Of a stretch of 39,430 nucleotides of DNA, positions 33,926-39,430 are shown in pieces. A program made the position numbers and the translations under genes. Under the pieces are notes generated by a model. That model did no database searches. It saw nothing but the letters and a program-made list of their open reading frames with translations, and was not told the origin of the DNA. Position 1 is the first letter of the stretch. Each line of letters opens with the position of its first letter. This stretch comes from Fulvivirga sp. GTDB taxonomy: Bacteria; Bacteroidota; Bacteroidia; Cytophagales; Cyclobacteriaceae. The stretch covers positions 1-39,430 of the forward strand of contig JANQLQ010000137.1 in assembly GCA_028280565.1 (NCBI GenBank), given 5' to 3'.

Positions 33926-34531
33926 TTAGATCCAAAAATGGAAGGAGAGCAGCGCAGGCAATATGACTAAGCCATCAGGGTCCACATTGATCACATTACG
34001 CAGGTGGGCCGTGGCGGCTAGCAGGTGACTTTTTACCGTGTTTTTGGATATCCCGAGTTGCGTAGCTATTTGATCATAGGTCATGCCCTGCTCACTTTTG
34101 AGCTGGAAAACCCGCCTTCGTTGCTTGGGCATCTGGCTAATGGCCTGTTCTGCAATGGTAAGGTATTCGTTGTAGATCACCTCTTCTTCTGTAGAAGACC
34201 GGTAGTAATTGGCAGAGGTACTGAGCTGTTCTTTGATCTTCGAATCCAACGAAGCCTTATTCAGAAAATTAATAATGTGGTTTTTAGTGATCCGGAACAA
34301 CCAACCCCGGAATGACGGACCGGGCTGGATACTCGCACGCCGCTCCCAGATCTTTGTAAAAACTTCGATGACCATATCATCCGCCAGGTCCCTGGATTTG
34401 AGGATCTTGTAGCTGAAGGCATACACTTTGTCTTTGTAGCTGTTAAACAAAGTTTCAAATGCCTCCTCATTTCCTTCGCGAACATCGTGAAGCAACTGGA
34501 TCTCACAGGTGCCTTTCAACCGCCCAGTCAT
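33926..34531 (-). CDS. ECF sigma factor (RpoE-like)
   Basis: The protein has 201 residues. Region 2 spans about 28-92 (LFNSYKDKVYAFSYKILKS, DDMVIEVFTKIWERR, FRGWLFRITKNHIINFL). Region 4 spans about 131-180 (QMPKQRRRVFQLKSEQGMTY and YDQIATQLGISKNTVKSHLL, a helix-turn-helix). The spacing and motifs fit the Bacteroidota ECF group linked to FecR and SusC. The last 20 residues are unusually hydrophobic (GLVILPALLSFHFWI), a tail seen in some family members. It probably drives the operon below. The start at 34531 gives a normal N-terminus. Confidence 0.95.
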   Translation of the reverse strand: MTGRLKGTCEIQLLHDVREGNEEAFETLFNSYKDKVYAFSYKILKSRDLADDMVIEVFTKIWERRASIQPGPSFRGWLFRITKNHIINFLNKASLDSKIKEQLSTSANYYRSSTEEEVIYNEYLTIAEQAISQMPKQRRRVFQLKSEQGMTYDQIATQLGISKNTVKSHLLAATAHLRNVINVDPDGLVILPALLSFHFWI

Positions 34532-34844
34532 GAAGCTAATGTATTGTTTTTTTGATGCAAATAGTTGTTAATCAATAATTTAATAAAAAAATAAGATCCA
34601 ATCAAGCATTCGGATCATTCCCATTTAGCAAACCTCTGCGCCCCGAGCATTTCTACGTGGGGATGAATCGCTATGCGTATCCCTAATTTCGGATTCCCGG
34701 GCGGGCTCTCCATCTATTTGCCCTGAATCTTTAGGGGCACATAGATCGTAAATAGGGACAAATGTTGTAATATTCGAGAATCGAAGACCATTTCCACCTT
34801 TTTTTCGCTTATTTATTCCAACGTTGGTTCTGACCTCCTCTACG
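34532..34844. other. Divergent intergenic region between sigma factor and hybrid regulator
   Basis: The 313 bases contain no gene. AT-rich stretches on the sigma side (34555-34600) and before the regulator start could hold promoters, but I found no exact TAnnTTTG box with good spacing. This is where the hybrid regulator would be expected to bind if it controls the operon. Confidence 0.5.
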
Positions 34845-37800
34845 ATGCGTCATAGATTACACCAGTTTGTCCTTGCCGGTATCATGTTATCGCAACATGC
34901 TATTGCCCAGGGTGATTTTCAAATGAAGAAGTTTGGATTCGGCGAAGGGCTTTCCAACAACGAGGTGACCGCCATTATCCAAGACCAAAGAGGTTTTATG
35001 TGGATCGGGACGCGCGATGGCCTGAACCGCTTTGATGGCAATGAATTTAAACTCTACAAGGAAAATTCCGAGCCGGGCTACCGGCTTTCCAGCAGCTCCG
35101 TGGAAGACCTTTTTGAAGACAGCCGGGGCAACATCTGGATTGGCACGAAAACCGGGGGCGTCGATCGATACGATCCTGCTACCGAAAAGATCTGCCAATT
35201 TTCTCTTACCAATGAAAAAGCTGAAATATTCAAAGACACCCGGATCGTGCAGGTCACCGAAGACCATGACCGTAATGTATGGCTTGTTTCAAGAGACAAA
35301 GGTATCTATAAGATCATCAATGACTCCACCTTTGAAGCCCATCCCATACAGGCCACGATACGAAAGGTATTCATTGATAAAAACGACCTTGCCTGGCTGG
35401 CTACGGAATCCGGGCTGATCCTATACGACTCCAAAAATAAAACAGAGAGCACCATTTATGCTAGCAGTGGTATCACAGATATAGAATTTGACCCGGGCCG
35501 GGGGAAGATATGGATCGGTTCGTGGGGTACCGGGTTACTAAGCCTCGACCTATCCCAAGGTTACTTTTCCACCCCTACCCTTGAACGGCATAGGTTGACC
35601 CATGGTAAGGGATATTTACATGTATATTCCCTGATGCTAAAGAAAAATGGTGACCTCTGGGTGGGCACCTGGGGAAATGGGCTTTTTATCCTAGGTGACG
35701 AAAAGGACCGTATCCATCATTTTACAAAAAACTATAAAGACAACAACGCTATCGCTAGCAATATTATCCTGGCCCTCTATGAGGACCGAAATGGAATGGT
35801 ATGGACAGGGACGGACCGCGGGGGATTACACTTGTTCAAGCACAACGAAACAGGGTTTAAAACACTCGCTTATAATTTTTTTGATGACAACTCCCTTAGC
35901 AGCGAATATGTCAGTAGCGTGATCAAAGAAGATGATCAACTCATCATTGGCACCTATGGGGGTGGGTTAAATACAGTCTCGCTCCAAAACAGGAAAGTCA
36001 CCCGGTACAACTCCCCGGTGGGCAAGAGTAATCAATATCACGGGGACAACGATATAAAAAGCTTACTAAGCGACAGCCACGGGAACCTATGGGTAGGTGA
36101 TCTCAACATAGGCCTGTTCGTTTTTCCGGGGTTCAACGGTACCATCACCCCGGGTTACACCCTTTTAAAGCCAAATACTCTCCCTGCCATCAGCGGCCTG
36201 AAGGTGACTGCACTTATGGAGGACGGACAGGGAGATATATGGGCAGGCACACAGCGTAACGGGCTCAACAGGATAGACCTGGATGAAGAGGGTAACATTG
36301 TACAAGTACTCCACGATGATTTCAGCCAGTCACCGGGGCTCAATAAGCGCATTACCTGTATCCTGGAAGGTGGAAAAGAGTACTTATGGGTAGGGACCTA
36401 TAAGGGGCTATTGAAATACCCGAAGGAACGGATGAATGATAGGTCTATACCCGTTAAAAAGGTATCGAAAGAGCTGATCTTATCGATCTATGCGGATAAA
36501 AGAGGAGGTGTGTGGATGGGCACACCTAACGGTTTGCAATATCTTTCCGCAACGCTCGATCTTAAAAAATACGACACTAACCACGGGCTTTCCCATAATT
36601 ATGTAACAGGGGTATCTGCCAGCCCGGGGGAGGAGATCATATGGGCCTCCACCAGCTATGGCCTGAACCGGTTGGATACAAGGAACCAGTCATTTAAAAC
36701 CTTTTACCGGGAAGACGGACTCGTAGGCAATACGTTTAGTCCCAACGGGGTTTACCGGGCCGATAATGGTCAGCTCTTTTTTGGTGCTGTGAACGGGCTC
36801 ACTTGGTTCCATGATGATAGCATCCAACTCCGGGATGACCGTTCTGCACTGGCGTTTACCAACCTGGCAATAAATGATGACCTGGAGGTAAAGATTGGAG
36901 AGAGGTATTGGGGAGACGTATTGCTGCATCAGCCGTTGTCAGAAACCGATGAAATCACGCTGAACCATCATATCAACAAGGTCACTCTTACTTTTTCTGT
37001 TTTTGACTATTTCTCCTCCTCCCGGGCAATCCACTACTACAAACTGGAGGGCTATAACGACAACTGGATACCCTTGAACCATAAAAACCACCTGTCATTC
37101 AGCAATCTAAGAAAAGGTGAGTACAAGCTCTTGATCAAGACTTCCGGCCATGACACGTCAAAACCTTTACACCAAACCAGCTTGCTCATCACCGTCTTAC
37201 CCGCTCCATGGGCATCTACGGGGGCTATCATTGGGTATATCATACTGGGTTTGATCCTAGGTTTTGGTCTCTTTAAAATGCTGGCTGCCCAAAGCAATCT
37301 TCGTAATAAGCTTAAGATCGAAAAGATCACACGTGAAAAAGAGCATGAGCTACACCAGTTAAAACTCCAGTTTTTTACGAACATATCACACGAGTTACGC
37401 ACCCCCCTTACCCTTATTGCCGGCCCGATCGAGGAATTGACCAAGCTGGATCATAGCGATAGCCTACTGAAAGATAAGATCCGGTTAATGAGCCGGAATG
37501 TAAAGCGCTTGCTGCGCTTGTCAGACCAGCTCATCACGTTCAGGAAAGTAGAAGTAGAAAAGCTCACCCTCGACCTGTCGAAGAACGATATCGTAGCCTT
37601 TTGCCGGGAGATCTACCACCTGTTCAAATTAGGCAGCGGGGATGATAAATATCGTTTTCATTTTAACGCTCAACTGGATCGTGTTGTCTCATTTTTCGAC
37701 CTGCCAATGCTCGAAACCATTATTTACAACCTGATCTCCAATGCAGTGAAATTCAGCAAAAAAGAGGGCGGCGATATATCGATAGGTATAGAAAAAGATC

Positions 37801-38963
37801 CTTCCTCCACAGATCATATCATTATCAGCGTAGCGGACTCGGGCATTGGTATCCGCGAGGATCATCTCGAAAGGATATTTACCCGTTTTTACCAGCTCGA
37901 AAGCGGTACGGCAAACACGGGCGCGGGCATTGGCCTGGCCCTGGTAAAAAGATTGACGGAGATGCACAGGGGCACCATCCACGCAGAGAGTAAACCCGGT
38001 GAAGGAACCAAAATGTCGCTTTCTTTCCCGTTCTTGGATGAAAAATGGTACGGAAACTTGGAGGAGTCCGATTATCACTTGCAGCATGAAAATGCGGAAT
38101 GGACCCCGAAGTATAGGGAGGAAGAGATCCTAGACCTGGTGGGTGGTGAAATTTCTCCAGAACACCAGTTCCAGCCGGGCGGTAAGGATTCACTGCTGAT
38201 CGTAGACGATAATGAAGACCTGAGGATCTACCTGGATAAGATATTTGCCACGGCTTACGAAATACATCACGCCTCCAACGGCACCGAGGCATTGCAATTG
38301 CTGGACAGGCATAGAGTGGACATGATCATCACGGACATCATGATGGAGGAAATGGACGGGGTGGAACTCTGCAAAAAAATAAAAAGTACCAGCTCCTACT
38401 CGCACATACCTATCATGATCCTCACGGCTAAGGTAGAAATAGAAGACCAGCTCAGCGGACTAAAGATAGGAGCGGACGATTATGTAGAAAAACCCTTTAA
38501 CCCGGAAGTGCTCATAGCACGGGTGGGCAACTTGCTGGACAAAAAGAAGGAGATGCGCCGGTACTACCGCCAGGAGTTCCTGATGGAGGCTGAAAGGGGG
38601 GAAATAGAAAATCTAGATGAGAAGTTTATCCTGGACGTGAAGGAAATCGTGGAAAACAATATTGAGGATTCTGAAAAGATCAAATTATTGATACAGGAAC
38701 AGATCGCTATGAGTAAGCCAACATTTTACCGGAAGTTGAAATCCCTGACGGGGTATTCACTGTCAGAATTCATACGTAGCATCCGGGTAAAAAAGGCGGC
38801 TTTACTACTCGAGTCTTCCACGTCACAGAATATCTCGCAAATAGCCTACAGCGTTGGCTTCAACGACCTAAAATACTTCAGGACCTGCTTTGAGGGGGAG
38901 TTTCACCAAACCCCGAGTCAATATCGGAATGCGTATAAAAAAATGATGTCACAGGAGAAGTGA
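34845..38963 (+). CDS. Hybrid two-component system protein (propeller sensor, kinase, receiver, AraC)
   Basis: The protein has 1372 residues from the ATG at 34845; the open frame begins at an upstream TTG. A signal peptide (about 1-22) is followed by two periplasmic propellers with repeated motifs such as GFMWIGTRDGLNRFDG and GNIWIGTKTGGVDRYDP. A Y_Y_Y domain (about 700-775) and a membrane helix (about 790-812) follow. The kinase has His849 in ISHELRTPLT, NLISNAVKFS, VADSGIGI and GAGIGLALV. The receiver has Asp1164 in DMIITDIMMEEMDG. The C-terminal AraC-type DNA-binding domain (about 1286-1366) has GFNDLKYFRTCFEGEF. Such proteins bind glycan fragments in the periplasm and switch on the nearby locus. 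All key residues are present. Confidence 0.96.
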   Translation: MRHRLHQFVLAGIMLSQHAIAQGDFQMKKFGFGEGLSNNEVTAIIQDQRGFMWIGTRDGLNRFDGNEFKLYKENSEPGYRLSSSSVEDLFEDSRGNIWIGTKTGGVDRYDPATEKICQFSLTNEKAEIFKDTRIVQVTEDHDRNVWLVSRDKGIYKIINDSTFEAHPIQATIRKVFIDKNDLAWLATESGLILYDSKNKTESTIYASSGITDIEFDPGRGKIWIGSWGTGLLSLDLSQGYFSTPTLERHRLTHGKGYLHVYSLMLKKNGDLWVGTWGNGLFILGDEKDRIHHFTKNYKDNNAIASNIILALYEDRNGMVWTGTDRGGLHLFKHNETGFKTLAYNFFDDNSLSSEYVSSVIKEDDQLIIGTYGGGLNTVSLQNRKVTRYNSPVGKSNQYHGDNDIKSLLSDSHGNLWVGDLNIGLFVFPGFNGTITPGYTLLKPNTLPAISGLKVTALMEDGQGDIWAGTQRNGLNRIDLDEEGNIVQVLHDDFSQSPGLNKRITCILEGGKEYLWVGTYKGLLKYPKERMNDRSIPVKKVSKELILSIYADKRGGVWMGTPNGLQYLSATLDLKKYDTNHGLSHNYVTGVSASPGEEIIWASTSYGLNRLDTRNQSFKTFYREDGLVGNTFSPNGVYRADNGQLFFGAVNGLTWFHDDSIQLRDDRSALAFTNLAINDDLEVKIGERYWGDVLLHQPLSETDEITLNHHINKVTLTFSVFDYFSSSRAIHYYKLEGYNDNWIPLNHKNHLSFSNLRKGEYKLLIKTSGHDTSKPLHQTSLLITVLPAPWASTGAIIGYIILGLILGFGLFKMLAAQSNLRNKLKIEKITREKEHELHQLKLQFFTNISHELRTPLTLIAGPIEELTKLDHSDSLLKDKIRLMSRNVKRLLRLSDQLITFRKVEVEKLTLDLSKNDIVAFCREIYHLFKLGSGDDKYRFHFNAQLDRVVSFFDLPMLETIIYNLISNAVKFSKKEGGDISIGIEKDPSSTDHIIISVADSGIGIREDHLERIFTRFYQLESGTANTGAGIGLALVKRLTEMHRGTIHAESKPGEGTKMSLSFPFLDEKWYGNLEESDYHLQHENAEWTPKYREEEILDLVGGEISPEHQFQPGGKDSLLIVDDNEDLRIYLDKIFATAYEIHHASNGTEALQLLDRHRVDMIITDIMMEEMDGVELCKKIKSTSSYSHIPIMILTAKVEIEDQLSGLKIGADDYVEKPFNPEVLIARVGNLLDKKKEMRRYYRQEFLMEAERGEIENLDEKFILDVKEIVENNIEDSEKIKLLIQEQIAMSKPTFYRKLKSLTGYSLSEFIRSIRVKKAALLLESSTSQNISQIAYSVGFNDLKYFRTCFEGEFHQTPSQYRNAYKKMMSQEK

Positions 38964-39430
38964 CAGAGTTTCGGGCAGGGGATTAGGCTTGACGCTATAC
39001 GTTAGACAAGCAACGCCTTCGTTCCGGTTTTACAAAGGGAAGTTTTTCGTTTTGATCACAAAGTTTTGTTGGATGCTCGCATTATAAATGCTGGCGTTGG
39101 GTGCCCTGTAATACTTAATAAGTCTGCGTAGCAAACCCTAGGCAGTGTAGTTACGAATCCGTTTAGCGTTTTATGAGTGGGGGATCGCCTGTCTTTGCCG
39201 GAGCGGCTACGCGCTGGCAGGCTCCACACATCGTTAGGGCCGCCTCGCTAGGTTATCGATAGCGGAGAAACAAAAGCGCATGTTATGGGTAAATAAAGAT
39301 GCCTAAAAAAACAACCGTGATACTAGTGTCAAGTCACACCTCAAATGACGGGTATAGTCGTTTTAATTTTATCCTAGCATTCTTAGTTGTGAACTGCCAG
39401 TTGATTGTTGCGACCTGGTCGTTTCTATGG
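38964..39430. other. Gene-free end of window
   Basis: No coding frame is supported in these 467 bases. A possible hairpin lies near 39190-39227 (GCCTG and CAGGC arms). The stretch 39321-39352 (TACTAGTGT then ACCTCAAATGACG) matches 375-408, showing a third short shared motif at both ends of the window. No terminator for the hybrid regulator gene could be identified. Confidence 0.45.

Noticed and set aside
1-39430. CRISPR array
   Set aside because: Repeats are long, few and not regularly spaced with unique spacers, and no cas gene was seen.

Overview
The window looks like chromosomal DNA of a free-living, probably marine or sediment, member of the Bacteroidota, most likely a Cytophagales-type organism. 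The evidence is a SusC/SusD pair, a FecR/ECF-sigma pair, a hybrid two-component system with a beta-propeller sensor, TAnnTTTG-type promoter boxes, and many signal-peptide or lipoprotein enzymes. No rRNA, tRNA, CRISPR array, phage structural gene or transposase was recognised.

Left part (1-16 kb), stress and DNA-repair block. An outer-membrane beta-barrel protein is followed by an orphan membrane sensor histidine kinase. A minus-strand operon then encodes the non-homologous end-joining protein Ku, a TPR protein and a 97-residue unknown. A membrane-bound class III nucleotide cyclase comes next, then the multidomain end-joining ligase LigD (polymerase, phosphoesterase, ligase). After these come a putative phage abortive-infection membrane protein, a secreted protein of unknown function, two tandem PPK2 polyphosphate kinases and a two-domain universal stress protein. 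The block is bounded on both sides by copies of a ~0.4-kb intergenic repeat (family A), in opposite orientations at the two ends.

Middle (15.4-18.2 kb), repeat-rich scar. Two family A repeats lie in tandem. The second abuts a decayed higBA toxin-antitoxin locus: higB has two stop codons and a frameshift, and higA is cut off after about 14 codons exactly at the repeat edge. A palindrome that could be the old operator is still visible. An ASCH-domain protein follows. A second repeat family (family B, ~60-100 bp, four copies) is scattered through 0.4-16 kb, and its full-length copies carry a promoter-like TATATTTG box.

Right part (18.2-39 kb), a polysaccharide utilisation locus. Reading leftwards on the minus strand: ECF sigma factor, FecR anti-sigma factor, SusC-like TonB-dependent transporter with an STN signalling domain, SusD-like binding lipoprotein, sulfatase, GH36-like (alpha-galactosidase clan) hydrolase, then four more sulfatases, all with very short gaps. 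A 1372-residue hybrid two-component regulator is divergent from the sigma factor. The enzyme set points to a heavily sulfated glycan with alpha-galactosyl-type linkages. SusCD would import it, several S1 sulfatases would remove sulfate, and the GH would cleave sugars. Two sensing routes (transporter-FecR-sigma and the periplasmic hybrid sensor) appear to serve the one locus. The substrate is inferred, not shown.
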